From: Nephrocerus scutellatus | Lineage: Eukaryota; Arthropoda; Insecta; Diptera; Pipunculidae | Length of the DNA: 64,000 bases | Assembly: GCA_947095585.1 (NCBI GenBank) | Contig: OX352763.1 | Coordinates: 36,320,010-36,384,009, forward strand | Direction of reading: 5' to 3' | Shown here: positions 23,401 through 34,621 of the stretch, piece after piece | How the letters are laid out: the number at the start of each line of letters is the position of its first letter | How positions within the stretch are numbered: the first letter of the stretch is position 1 | Notes under the pieces: generated by a model | The model's input: the letters and a program-made list of their open reading frames with translations, nothing else | What the model was told of the DNA's origin: nothing | Databases searched by the model: none | Program-made: the position numbers and the translations under genes

Positions 23401-24325
23401 AATGAATATTGGTTTCCGACCTATTGGCCTTCATTTTACCAAAGAAGCCAAATTTTACCTTTTACGAATTTAGTTTTGAAGTGAGCGAGAAAGTAGAGAA
23501 AAAGGATTTTACGAATGTAGTTGGAATGAATTACTTTTTTTCATAATTAGTTTAGAAAAACTCTCTTTTTGGACTAATACATTCGAACCATAATGTTTCT
23601 TGTATTTCAATTCAAAGGGGAAAACAGCGCACACGCGACACCAATCATAACACCAATTTCGGTTCTAAAAATACAATCGGCCCATGCCTCGTCGTTATTT
23701 AGGCGTAAAGCAAAATAAAATTAAAAATTTCCAGTTACGCGTACCTCGAGTACGTCAATCGACATAATCACTTTTTTGGCAGCGTGCATGCGAATACAAC
23801 ATAATTATTGGCAGTGTCTCTCAGAAACTTCAGTCATCGCACAAACGATCTGGTCCATTGCGGTCATTGTGATGTGTAGACGACAGCAGAAAGACGATAG
23901 AGATGATACCATGAAGCATTTGATTTTTAAATCATGTTTTTCATGCACACGTCCCACTGTACATTCGTCTACCTGCTTATTATAGACATCAAAGCAAAGT
24001 TCAGTCTAATGCTGCTCGCTCTAAAGTCCAGTCGTAACGCCCGCACGTCATCGCCGTTGCTGCCTTTTGAAGTTTTTCGCAAAATCTTGCATAGTGCCAT
24101 ATCCGTTGAACGATAAGACTGCGGGTGGATGCAGCCTAATTGGATTCGGCTGCTGATGTGCACCACTGGCAATCTGCCGATCCTACCTAGTCCGTTGGTG
24201 TCTGGGTTCGGCGCATTTTATTCTTGGCTATCGATGACATCAGGTATAAAATAAATCTTTCATTACTGTCGGACAAAAGTGCGATGTGACTGCGATGTGT
24301 GGTCAAAATGAAGCACCCTACATAC
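23400..24325. other. Unassigned stretch; downstream intron if the 24.5-kb exon is real
   Basis: No transposon protein or repeat recognised. Open frames at 23776-24172 lack domains and splice context. Confidence 0.4.
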
Positions 24326-24329
24326 TTAC

Positions 24330-24512
24330 AGATGCCGCACAAAAAGCCATTCTGATGACTGAGTGCTTCATTCATCCTCCTGCTTAGACCAGTAGCCGAA
24401 GCGGTAATGTCATCATAAGACACAAACGGATCGAATGGATTATCTTTTTGGCAGAACGCGTCGATGTTGTTTACAATCCCATTTTGAGCCGACATTTGAA
24501 GAAATAATTGCC
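24330..24512 (-). CDS. Candidate host first coding exon (unrecognised protein)
   Basis: On the minus strand the exon starts after acceptor TGATTTGCGAG (AG at 24514-24513). ATG at 24495 opens 55 codons plus one base, beginning MSAQNGIVNN, with NPFDPFVSYDD and GLSRRMNEALSHQN, and ending at a near-consensus donor T|GTAAGTATG (GT at 24329-24328, phase 1). The peptide has no transposon motif and balanced composition. A 61-nt intron with both splice sites lies just upstream. The alternative upstream ATG at 24537 would fall inside that intron. I do not recognise the protein. Same strand and same exit phase as the exon at 9525-9403. Confidence 0.55.
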
Positions 24513-24573
24513 CTCGCAAATCACAGAGAAGACGCATTCAGTTTTTATTAACCGAATAATTCGTTTCGCTCAC
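24513..24573 (-). other. Candidate 61-nt 5'UTR intron
   Basis: On the minus strand, donor GTGAGC at 24573, an AT-rich middle with TTAAT and CTGAAT branch-like sites, a short pyrimidine run CTTCTCTGTG and acceptor TTGCGAG at 24513. The length is typical of small fly introns. The acceptor's -4/-3 context is only moderate. Confidence 0.45.
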
Positions 24574-24965
24574 CCCGTCAAGAAATTCACCTCCTAACCA
24601 TATCCCAACATAGGTGCGTGTAGCACTAAGACATGGAACGTTCCGCTTTTTGCCTATATATTCCGAAAGTGGATGAAAGTTGAATCGACTAAAATTTCTA
24701 ATTTATACGTGACATCTGCAGACAGAAGCGGGACTGTCTGCGGTCTTTCGGTTCAGTTCGTCAACGTGTGATACGCTTCGGCGGTGAAATGCAATGCAGT
24801 GAGCACGTCAGCATAGAATTATCACCATCGTCTTTAAAGTTGTTACGCACTTCTAATCCTTCCAACTTGTAATTTACCGGATCACTTGCTTCCTGGAATG
24901 GCCGTTTGCCCGCGAAACGTGGATTTGGTTGCTTGAAGGAGTTTTCTTCTAAACTTCGGGAATCG
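24574..24965 (-). promoter_or_regulatory. Putative promoter and 5'UTR of the 24.5-kb exon
   Basis: On the minus strand a TATATAG box-like sequence covers about 24661-24655, about 80 bases upstream of the putative intron donor; a start site near 24625-24630 would fit. Further upstream at 24720-24830 the DNA is less AT-rich. Inference only. Confidence 0.3.
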
Positions 24966-25615
24966 AGTCATTTGAAAATTGTTTTACGCCACTCGCTGAT
25001 CATTTAGTTTTAGAATCTTTCTTAATGCTTTGCAAGGAATCAAATTGATACTTAGTGGATGGAAATAGCAATGGACTTTTTCATATGTCTCCACTTCCAG
25101 TTGTGATTATTGCAATGGATGGAAGAGGAAGCATAGCTATTCTTAGGATATTACTAATTTTTTGGTATAATTATTGTAAATTCTCATAAATTGACAGCAA
25201 CCCGTACCAGTACTCTTTTAAATGTTGCCTGCATTTCTCTCTTATTTGGTGGTTGAAGTTTTTATTTCCGCTCCATTGAAAAATAAAGTACTCTGTAAGA
25301 TGCTAAGCTACTTATATAGTATTTCTGAGTACACCAACATAATTAAAGATTTTATAAAATTGTAGACAAAAGAGCTTTAAAGCTCAAACAAAGATGAATA
25401 TAGCTCCTAGCGATTGGGAAATTCCAGTTTCAAAAAGGATTCGAACGTTAGGAATTAAAGTTGCAGTTTAATTATTTTGTATTCTCTTTGTGTATGTCAG
25501 TTTTTAAAGTGAAACTTCTTTAGGATCGTTGAGAGTAAACTTTTAAGACCCAACGCTAAAATGCAACTCTCTCTATTATGTAAATATGACTTCCAAACAT
25601 CCAATAAGCGTTGCA
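24966..25615. other. Unassigned AT-rich stretch
   Basis: Nothing recognised on either strand. Confidence 0.4.
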
Positions 25616-25619
25616 GAGA

Positions 25620-26590
25620 GAAATAGAGCTTATCTTGTATATATTAGGCGTATATCGATCCGAGCGCAAGTCGAGTAGAACGGAAGTCGAGTGATATGAA
25701 GATCTGGGCATTTTGTGATAGCATGATATGTTGGTCTGATGCGTAGAGTTGCGCGAACGTAAGTAAAACGTAAGACAGCGATAACGCGTGCTAGCGATGC
25801 GGTCGCGAAAAATATCAAACATCAATAATCTAACTACGTGGCGTGCTTAGAATATAAACGCGATCGCGCGATGAGTGAGAACGCTCGAACAAGTTTGTTT
25901 GACACAGCATTGCGAGCATTTATCGAACATCAAAATCGGTGACGTGTAGATGTTTGGTTGCTTTAAATCAAACCTGATGCACTAACGCGAAGTAAAAATG
26001 ATGGAATTCGAAGAAAAGTTAATTAATTAATAGTTCTTTAGCGTTCAATGCTGAACTCGTTGGTTGATTGTTTCTTTCCTGGAAGTCACTTCAGCTCAAT
26101 CATTTCAGATTTACTGAAGTGATCGCGAAACGCTCTCTTTTGGAGCACGACAACGTTTGACAGCGCGGTAGCAGTCAGCTAACGGTCCTTGTGCGCGCTC
26201 TCGATTGACTCCTCCTGTCTGGTGACAATTTAATAGCACGATCGCAATTAGGACACACACATTTAGACCGCTCGATCAACGCTATGCAGCCAGAACGCGA
26301 GATCGCTGTCTCGGACATAGCCTAAGTCGAGTAGAGCGTATCTCGTGTAATGCGCAGATCTAAGCGTGACAACACGATACATTAGCCTGAACGATACGTA
26401 GATATGCGTAGAAAGGAAAGTTTTCAGCAAACTGCTTGTAGCTGGCGGGATCAACGCAGTGGCAAAAAGAAAATCCACAAGCACACTACGCTATATGACG
26501 GCAGCGAAACGTTGACAGCGAAATGGTAGATTGTATCAACATACTGGCAGGAGAGAAATCTACAAGTACACTACGCTATTTCACAGCGAA
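25620..26590. repeat. CpG-rich region with diverged direct duplications
   Basis: AAGTCGAGTAGAACGGAAGT at about 25669 and AAGTCGAGTAGAGCGTATCT at about 26324 start two diverged similar blocks about 655 bp apart, each continuing through a GATCT...ATGATA/CACGATACATT-like part and GATGCGTAG/GATATGCGTAG. Nearer the right end, CAGCGAAACGTTGACAGCGA and CTACGCTAT..CACAGCGAACGG, and the phrase CACTACGCTAT twice, form a shorter duplication. Many CGATCGCG-type sites. No coding sequence recognised; possibly an old non-autonomous element. Confidence 0.45.
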
Positions 26591-26599
26591 CGGTTTTTT

Positions 26600-27015
26600 T
26601 GGAAAAAATATTTTTGAGTGCATTTTTCTACGCACCCAAGTTTTGGCTTATATAGCATGTACACACGGTATCGTATTTTCATCTGACATTTTAAACTTCT
26701 AACTTAAAGGCAAAAAATATTGACAACTATGTAATTAACCAAAACTGCTTAAAGGACCTCAAAACCGAAACAAATTTATTATTGTATATTAAAAACTGTT
26801 GCACAGGATAGCTTGAAGAGGAAAGATTTCTTGAGTGGATCGTTCCCCTTCAGGATATGACAACAAAAGGTAATGTTGATGATTAATAATCCTATACCGC
26901 ACAGAATTTACGGATTCCGTTTCGTCGAATGGTTTCGACAATTAACTTACCAGCATATAGTTTATCAAAATTTTATTGTAAGCCACTTACTCAGAATACC
27001 AATATAACTTAAAAA
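26600..27015. other. Unassigned AT-rich stretch
   Basis: Nothing recognised. Confidence 0.4.
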
Positions 27016-27020
27016 AAATT

Positions 27021-27408
27021 TAAATTCTTTATATTAACTTCGCGTTCCCGTGTGTTTGTGGTTGTCTGGCAGGTTGAAAAATTCTTGTGATCAATTTTTA
27101 AACCACTTCATAAAGCCCGATTTTATTTCAACTTTGCACACATATGTATCTCCGATGACAACACTTTATATTAAAATTTGGACCCCCTCGGGAGTCAGAG
27201 TCTGGGGGCTCCCTTACAAATATTTTAAAAAATTTACCCGATTTTCGTCAAATTTTATACACATGTGTATCTCCGATAATAACACCTTTTATAAAAATTT
27301 GGTAGAAGTCGAGCTCTAAGCCCTAGGGACGCCTATATACATTTTTTTAAACTTTTACCCGATTTTCTTCAAACTTGCACACATGTGTATCTCCGATTAG
27401 AGAATTTA
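27021..27408 (+). mobile_element. Satellite-carrying short-TIR element, copy 2 (3 monomers)
   Basis: Left end TAAATTCTTTA (one mismatch to copy 1), right end TAGAGAATTTA at 27398-27408. The head resembles copy 1 (TTGTGATCAATTTTTAAACC, AAAGCCCGATTTTATTTCAA) and is followed by three monomers carrying ACACATGTGT-like cores and TATCTCCGAT. It is 388 bp against 863 and 965 bp for the other copies, the difference being monomer number. Confidence 0.75.
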
Positions 27409-27599
27409 CATGAACAATTTTTTATTGATTATTTTTTATAGACTTACAATTACATAAACATAATGATAGAATTAAAACTGAATGGTATAGAAAGGAAATA
27501 TCATCCGATACTTTATTAAACTTTATATCTATACTTCCATATCAAATGAAATTGAACGTCGCACATTCTTTCATTAAGATAGTTCTATACCTTACTGAA

Positions 27600-27646
27600 G
27601 TGGGCACCGTAGCTTAGTGGATAAGTGAATGGTTTTCTGAGCCGAA
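27600..27646 (+). repeat. SINE head fragment
   Basis: TGGGCACCGTAGCTTAGTGG followed by TTTTCTGAGCCGAAT resembles the head of the tRNA-derived SINE (A-box region) seen at 990, 37977 and 46198. The B box is missing. Confidence 0.45.
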
Positions 27647-28035
27647 TATTTTTATTGATATTTCAAAATGGTGCACAACAGTGAATTATCCGAAAAATAA
27701 GTATAACTTTTTATATAAAAATCAAAAAAAGTCTATAATTTAGCCAACTAATATTGTTACGAAAAGTAGTAAGTAGTAGATGTCGCCATGTGGGTATAAA
27801 TGGAACAAGGCGTTTCCCGATCGATAATGGAATACGAGCAATTAGAATTAAGAATTGTATACTTTTATTTAGCAACAACAAGTATATAATTGTGAGCTAT
27901 GGTTATTATTTACTGTTTTTACTTTCTTTTACATAGTAAAAGGAAGTATAGTAATCATGGATTTTCGAACTCGGGACTTTTGCAGATTTACCCATTACCG
28001 TATCTTCTGAGTCAGAAAAATCAATAATAAAAAAT

Positions 28036-28090
28036 CTCTGTCTGTCTGTCTGTCTGCATATCTGTATGTCTGAATGTCTGTGTTTTTTTT
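28036..28090 (+). repeat. (TCTG)n microsatellite
   Basis: Short run of CTGTCTGTCTGTCTGTC followed by looser CTGTATGTCTGAATGTCTG and a T-run. Confidence 0.85.
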
Positions 28091-28800
28091 TATGGAGGAG
28101 GTTAGAAATCTTCAAAGACGATCACATGTGCACCTTAAGCATTAACATGTGCGAGTCTCAGATTACTTCTGAGTAAAACCAACCCGAAGTTATTAATTCA
28201 TAGCCAGTCCCGCGGGACTACCGTTAGGCATTTCATCACGGGAAGGCTCTCAGCGATGGCTGCACTTTCATTTTTGACATTTTATTCTTCTTCTTTATTT
28301 ACATTATTTTGTTGTGTTACCCTTCTTCATTCCTCCTCTCACGATCGAGACACCGTAGGCGCTGCATTATTCTGGAAGACATTCCACTGATTCCACTATG
28401 TTTTCTGGCGAAATAGTTTGCCCTATTTGCTCTGACACATCCTATCTTACTCCTGCAAAATGCGGACAATGGAAGAAAACATATTTCACATCTTCTGGTA
28501 TACCCTCACATAAAGTACAGTCGGGTGAACTCTCGTGTTTATATTTAAAGACGAATGAGCGGAAGCACCCATGCCTAGTTAAAAATTGGGTTAGATAGAA
28601 GTCTAATTCTCCATGACTTCTACCGGCCCATATTTCTATATATGGTATTAATCTATGGGTCCATCTACCCTTACTTGACTGGACCCATCTTCTTTCCCAG
28701 TTTCTAACGGCTTCGGCGCGTACTGTTTAGCGGTTCTCGGCTCTTTTAAGATACCCGGTGCCTATAAATCACCTGACGTTCCTTGGCCTGTATGTCGATT
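28090..28800 (-). pseudogene. R1-like LINE C-terminal fragment and 3'UTR
   Basis: On the minus strand, frames from about 28790 give GRWTHRLIPYIEIW, HGELDFYLTQFLTRHGCFRS, then KHESSPDCTLCEGIPEDVKY and VFFHCPHFAGVR. The spacing C-x2-C ... H/Y-x-F-F-x-CP-x-F with HG-x3-DFYL-TQ-L-xGHGCFR is typical of the C-terminal cysteine/histidine domain after the RT of R1-like non-LTR elements. Stops and one frameshift follow. The lower part (28090-28290) is probably its 3'UTR. No RT palm is present. Confidence 0.7.
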
Positions 28801-30990
28801 GGGAGCATATCCGCAAAAAAATGCAAAAAGAAAATAAAAAAAAAAATTTGAAAAAAAATTTAATATACATTTATTGAAGATTCTGGTCCCGTCCGTAAAA
28901 GAAAGTCGTGTTGTTGTAATGTGTTTTATTTTCAAAATCCTTTACGAACTCGAAAGCCTAAATTTCGTAACAATATAATAGTTTTTAATACATTTTTAAA
29001 GAATTGTAGTTATTTTTACAGCCCATAACAAATCGCCGTAACAAGAATAAGAATTCATCCCCTCATAGTAGTAGTAGTTGACAGTTGTTTAATAGCGTTT
29101 GTGTTGAAACCGATTTTTCGATCACCGATCCTGGTAGTGAACTTTACTATTTCCCCTTCAATAAGCAAGGAAAATCGTAATAGCTGTTGCACCCCCAAAG
29201 ATCAATTAAAAATTACATTGAATTGTGGAAAAAATGATCGCTACAGTGCCCGACTTGGATGTACGTGCATTGTCATCAGCTGAATGGATTTGTTACGCTA
29301 TGTGATCGCTACATTTGACAAATTAACTGTGGAAATTGAAATGCCATTTAATACACACTCCACTGTGCGCGTGTGTGTGTGTGTGGTGTTCCTTTCGGTA
29401 AAAGAACATTTTCCAAAATTAAACCCAATCCTTAGAAATTCCCACACACAATCAGTAATTTCACTTTACATACTCAGCGGATATCGTTGATCCCATTTAT
29501 GGTAATTTTTTTTAGATAACTCCGCACCAATTGGCGTTTCCTTGTTTCCAAAAATATCATCGAGTTTCCGCTGTCATCGATATCGATCACTTCGATGCTA
29601 TCTTACATTTGTGGGGTCGTGGGATTCATCGAAAAGTGTGAAATTCATGCATCTCTGTTATCATATATGTTATGTGAGAATGAGAATGAGAGTTAGAGTG
29701 TGAAAGTTATTTGTTTGACAGAATTGTTTTTTGTTTGTTTACAGAAACTACAAATTGATAAAAAATGGATGGTGTCATTGAATACACTCGTAGTCATCCC
29801 TGATATTGTGATGGAATCACAGGAAACAACTAATGACTCATTTGGCATCGCATTCTTAAATCCTTTAATCGTGATTGTGTTGTTGTTGCTGTATTGTTTC
29901 TCCCTTTCAAAAGTTCAATTGATAAAAAAAAAATTTTGTCTTTTCTTGTTTGCCACTTTAGCTGCGTTAACGCGACCGGCGTCGGCCGACGTCATCCTTG
30001 CACCAAGTACTGTATATAGTGTTGGTTCAAGTGAATGTTAAATGTGGCGCGAGTGGTAGTCTCCTAGTGAGCTGCATTCCAAATGGGATTAAGGTTCAAC
30101 ATCATTCAACTCCCATGAATAACAGTAATAAATCAAATTATATGAGAGATGAGACATTCATTTGTGGCGCGCTGCACGCACAATGGGCGATGTTGTCTTT
30201 GTCGATTGCCGCGGCGTGTTGCCAGTAAGAAAGTAGCAGCAAAGGCTTCAGGGCGATTGTTGCAGAGTTCACGAGTAATCCGCACAATCGCGGAACCACA
30301 CTTGAGATACTTTAATTGTTTTCTCTTGTGATGCCACCATGATAGAGTGGGCTGCTGCTAGCTTTTGGCATCGCTTTCGCATTTTTCACGTCTCCGGTCA
30401 GACACGACACACTATGCACTGATGGCAACTTGAATGTTCAGTACACATTTTTATAAAAAAAAATCTGCCACTGTTATCCCAGCATTCTTGATGCACTTAT
30501 AAATTTGACATTGTGTGACATCATCGAGAATGGGAAAGTTAAAAGCATTTTAATATACATATTTCCTTCATAGAAGGAATAGCACTTTTCTACGCAAAAG
30601 TTGCCTGTGTCATCAGTTAATATCCGTTGCTTGTTGCCAGTTCAGTTGACAGTTGACAGTTGATCCTTATTACATTTGACATCTCTCACCAAGTGTGTGT
30701 GACAGTAATTTGTTTTCTGTTTATCAACCTAAGGGATTTGTTAACTTTTTTGTGCCGACTATTGACTTAAACAAACTGAAGACAACGTTTCGCTCTATGC
30801 CGCAACTCATAGAATATTATGATACAGAGAGGATGATGACATTTTGCGAAGCGCACAAAACAAGGCATGATCATGTCAAACTCAAAAAAAAAATTAAAAA
30901 TCTCATCAATCGCTACGTTTCAATTGTACTTCAAAATAAGTGACCGACTGCAATTTCTCAGCTATCGGTGAAAATGAAAGTTGAAAGATA
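28800..30990. other. Mostly unassigned; two weak open frames at 29748-30041 and 30725-30943 (+)
   Basis: At 29720-29743 a strong acceptor-like run TTGTTTTTTGTTTGTTTACAG precedes a plus-strand frame of about 98 codons with two hydrophobic stretches, ending ADVILAPSTVYSVGSSEC. At 30725-30943 another plus frame ends DHVKLKKKIKNLINRYVSIV. Neither peptide is recognised, and no matching donor or partner exon was found. Several TTGACAGTTGACAGTT-like pieces occur (30645-30662). Could be parts of a host gene or chance frames. Confidence 0.25.
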
Positions 30991-30999
30991 CAAAAGCGT

Positions 31000-31505
31000 T
31001 GCTGCATGCATGCCTGTGAGACAGTGCCAGTGACAGTGTAATGACTATTATGGCACCAATGTGCAATCTGTTTAGAGAGATGGATCGTTTCTGGTCCAGC
31101 TTATTCCAGATCTATTTTGTCGCTATGCAAGTTCTTCCGTTTGATCACCTAGTGCTAGTTTTCTCAATAGCATTCAGCTTAAGTATGAGTTTGGATGTAG
31201 CGATCGGTATGCCTAAGGAACTATAGTAAAAGGGGCAGTGTAGTTCCATGTGTAGCGAGTTCATCAGCCCTACAGTTCCCTAGAACGTCTCTATGCCCCA
31301 GCACCCAGCACAGGTGAATGTTGAACTGCTCCGTCATATCCTTGAGAGATGGCCATACATTACAATAGAGTTCGTAGAGACTGATTCTAAGGATTTCAGA
31401 GCAACTTTGCTATCCAAAAAAATGCGGATATCCTTAGCGGATAGAACATTTCTCTTCAGACAAGACAGGACTTCTTTTATCGCCATTTTTGTCATTTTTA
31501 CTTGG
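31000..31505 (-). pseudogene. Family C (I/LOA-like) LINE RNase H and C-terminal fragment
   Basis: Closely matches the copy at 45390-45590: shared plus-strand sequence GCACCCAGCACAGGTGAATG at 31299 and 45390. On the minus strand it yields the RNase H part around the second Asp (KDIRIFLDSKVALKS-like) and RDVLGNCRADELATHGTTLP at about 31285-31226, then a C-terminal block IWNKLDQKRSISLNRLHIGA at about 31090. The N-terminal RNase H strand and RT are missing. Confidence 0.7.
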
Positions 31506-31859
31506 AAAGGAAGGACTAACTGATATGACTTTTGGAATAGTGTTAGAAAGGCATTATTTCAAGACATCTCTATATTGTTTCCCAAACTATGGCAAAATAA
31601 AAGAGAAAGGCAAATTCGGACTTACAAGCAGCAGGGACAAAGTATCAGCTTCATAAAAGATAAAAGATAAGGCTATAAGTCTACACAACCACCAAAAAAT
31701 ATGGAGAAAATGGAAAATCACAAAGGACGATTGAAGTAAAGCGGGCTATACTTAGAATTGCTTTTATTCCAATGCTTCTATAGGAAAAATCATATAGACG
31801 GGCACTAATATTGAGAAGAAGAACAAGTTAATGTAAAAAACTTTGTTTTTCGGGTACAA

Positions 31860-32830
31860 ACTTTTATATATATGTACATCGAAACACGCCACACAGTCGT
31901 TTATTATTTGGTAATAAAAGCCAAAGTATCTATTTTTGAGGTCGGGGCTATTTCAAATAATTTTCTTTTTTCCACACTTCAAAAGCGGGCCCCTGACATT
32001 GAGCCGCCTACCTGAAGACCTGAAAAAACGAGAAAATGGCGCGATTTTAAATCATCACACGTTTCACACGTGGCACGCATCATACGTGGAATATAAAAAA
32101 TGGAGCTAGATACCCATAGAATTTTAACTCTCTAGGTCGTGTGGAAGGTGGTTAAAAAGGACCTTAAAAAAGACGAAACAAATATTTCAACACATCACAC
32201 GCGCCACAGGCGACACGCGACATGCGACACGCGTCATACTCGGAATATAAAAAATTTTATTGACTTAGACACTACAAAATTTCAGCTCTCTAGGTCATGT
32301 GAAAGTTGGTTAAAAAGGACCTCAAATAATTCGAAAAAAATAATGTCAAGCCATCACACGTGCCACACGCGACACTTTGTTTTTCGAAACATTCCATACA
32401 GTCGTTTATTATTTGGTAATTATCGTGAAAATGTCTGTTTTTGAGGTCGGGGCCATATCATAGAATTTTCTTTTTTCCACGCTTCACACGCGCCACACGT
32501 GACTCACGTCACACGTCAAAATGAGCCGCTGACATTGAGCCGCTCACAAAATTTCAGCCCTCTAGTTCGTGCGAAAGGTGGTTAAAAAAGACATCAAAAC
32601 ACGATAAAATGGCGCTATTTCAAAGCATCACATGCGAAACGGGACACGCGTCAAACGTGGAATATAAAAAATGATATTTCGGACTTAGATACTCGCAAAA
32701 ATTCCACTCTCTAGGTCGTATGAAAGTTGGTTAAAAAGGACGTCAAAGAAGTCGAAAAAAAATGTTTTTCAACCCATCATACGCGTCACACGCGACACGC
32801 GTCACCCTCGGAATATAAAATAGACCTCAA
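31860..32830. repeat. CpG-rich satellite, ~150-bp monomer, ~505-bp higher-order unit
   Basis: Monomers contain a CACACGCGACACGCGTCA-type core, GGAATATAAAAAAT, CTCTAGGTCGTGTGAAAG and GGTTAAAAAGGACCT. GGAATATAAAAAAT recurs near 32089, 32241, 32662 and 32812 (spacings about 152 and 150). The block GTCGTTTATTATTTGGTAAT at 31896 and 32401, and GTCGGGGC at 31941 and 32446, are 505 bp apart, indicating a higher-order period. One more monomer lies alone at 38645-38740. No coding potential. Confidence 0.8.
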
Positions 32831-33099
32831 ATTGGTCGAAAATACAGACAAAAAGGGGTCAAGTCAAGTTAAATAAAAGATTTTTTAAAAAAGAATAAGA
32901 AGCTAATTCTTAATGCAGCAGCTCGGAGTCAGCGACTTGACTTTGCAAAAAGCACATCAGGTGTGGACGACGAAAAAAAGGTTTAATTTGGACGGATCTG
33001 ATGAATAAAATTTTTATTTCCAATATAACATAAAACGACACGGTAATAGTATGTGGAGCAATACGCTTTTACGTTATTTCCGAGAGAAATAACTTGTCA

Positions 33100-33250
33100 C
33101 GGATAGCTTCTCAATTCGCCGTTCAGATCCGGCCTTAAATTGTAGGTCCCTTCCATTTGTGTCCCAAAAATATACATGCATAACAGAAATGGTTGCGGGA
33201 AGCTAGACCTTGGATCGCGAAGGTCTGTCGCGCCGAATATTATTATTATT
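33100..33250 (+). repeat. Solo family C LINE 3' unit
   Basis: AGCTTCTCAATTCGCC, CGGCCTTAAATTGTAGGTCC, CTTCCATTTGTGTCC, GAAGCTAGACCTTGGATCGC and an ending (ATT)n at about 33236-33250. The same unit lies directly 3' of the family C RNase H at 45168-45300 (inverted) and solo at 34052-34180, so it is read as that LINE's 3'UTR and tail, heavily 5'-truncated here. Confidence 0.6.
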
Positions 33251-33459
33251 GAAGTACCCAGTGCCAGAAAGAATGGCATCAATAGTACATCGAATACGGA
33301 TAGAAGTGCTACCGTAGTCAGTTCAGAATTTTTCTATAGAATGGCCTTTGCTGTAATCATTTTATTGGATGCTAGCTTTCCCCGGGCGGTCCACCACCAA
33401 CCCACATGAATCTCCGCCTTGCCAACACTATCACGTGACGGGTGTACTATTGGCTAAAC

Positions 33460-34050
33460 CTTAACAAAGGCCACCTCGATCGTATTCGCACTGGTTTACA
33501 GAAATTTTGTTAAGACGCATATTCTGTGAAAGTTTCAATAGAATGCAACCTTTGATGTACTTATGCGGCACATGACATTTAGAGCCATAATAGGTTGCTT
33601 TAATAATAGCTATTAGTTTATCGGGTATACCTCCCTTGCGCAAGGCGAGCCAGATAAACTGTCAGTTGACGCTGTCAAACGCCTTCTCAAAATCGATGAA
33701 CAGCAGGTGCAGTGGTGACCGGTATTCAATGCACTGTTCAATAATGATTTGCAGGGTGTTTATGAGGTCTACACAGGAGGATCCAGTGCGGAAACCTGCT
33801 TGTTCGGCATCAAGTGCATCTTCCAGATGTTCCTTAATTCGCTCAAGTACTACTTTGGCTATTACCTTTGCAACTGCAATAAGAACGCAAATACCTATCC
33901 AGTTTTGCACTCTATAAGACTACCCTTTTTAGAGAGCTTGACAAATTGTTCCCTTCTTCCATTCGTCGGGGGAACTTTCTGCCTCCCAAGCTCTCTCTAC
34001 AAGAGGATATAAAAGCTCTGCTGATGTCGTTGGACCGGCACGCAGAAACT
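33460..34050 (-). pseudogene. Family D LINE reverse transcriptase fragment
   Basis: On the minus strand, from 34050: FLRAGPTTSAELLYPLVERA, SSPDEWKKG, after a frameshift IAKVVLERIKEHLEDALDAE, QAGFRTGSSCVDLINTLQII, LLFIDFEKAFDSVN (palm motif A Asp), then LRKGGIPDKLIAIIKATYYG and KGCILLKLS. It is the same order as the plus-strand copy at 42843-43720. It ends before the YADD motif. It is flanked on both sides by solo family C 3' units in the opposite orientation. Confidence 0.8.
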
Positions 34051-34051
34051 C

Positions 34052-34180
34052 TTTCGGATACGGCCTTAAATTGTAGGTCCCTTCTATTTGTGTCCAAAAA
34101 TATATGACTATTGGTCGCAAGAAGCTGGGCATTGGATCACAACGGCCGGCGGTCTGTCGTGCCAATTATCATTTATTAGG
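34052..34180 (+). repeat. Solo family C LINE 3' unit
   Basis: TTTCGGATACGGCCTTAAATTGTAGGTCCC (described in parts), CTTCTATTTGTGTCC, CGCAAGAAGCTGGGCATTGG and an ending CCAATTATCATTTATTAGG. Matches 33100-33250 and, inverted, 45168-45300. Confidence 0.6.
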
Positions 34181-34189
34181 ACTCATTAC

Positions 34190-34620
34190 TCAAAATTCTT
34201 TCAAATTTTCGCAATTTGTCTCATTTCCAATTATTTCTTTTCCGAAATTCTAAGCACTGAATGGAATGTCTTCAGTTTTCATCATGGAAGAGGGCCATCA
34301 AAGCGCTGCCAGAGACCGCACAACAAACCAACTCAAAAATGTCAAACTGAAATAAATGACAACACTCAATAGGAAAAGTGCTATGCAATTTTGTCGAAGT
34401 TAATTATGTCTGTCATTCAGTTTTGTTGATTTGGCGCGCACACACACACTCACACATACACAAGTGTGCATTGTTGTTATTTCGGGTTCAATGATCATCA
34501 TGAATTTTCGTTAATTAACACGTGTCTACTGATGAGACAATGTGACGTGTTGCAGCGCAGTTGCAGCACCCGAAGCGATAATGCAAATGGGAAAATCCTC
34601 CGCATGTCCACCAGCACTCA
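34190..34620. other. Unassigned stretch
   Basis: No element recognised apart from a short CA-rich run at about 34436-34462. Confidence 0.4.
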
Positions 34621-34621
34621 C

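Noticed and set aside
23969..24172. 67-codon minus-strand frame next to the 24.5-kb exon
   Set aside because: Not in phase with the exon's donor in any evident way and without an acceptor; more likely intronic.
31860..32830. CRISPR array
   Set aside because: The repeat units are about 150 bp without unique spacers, and the setting is eukaryotic.
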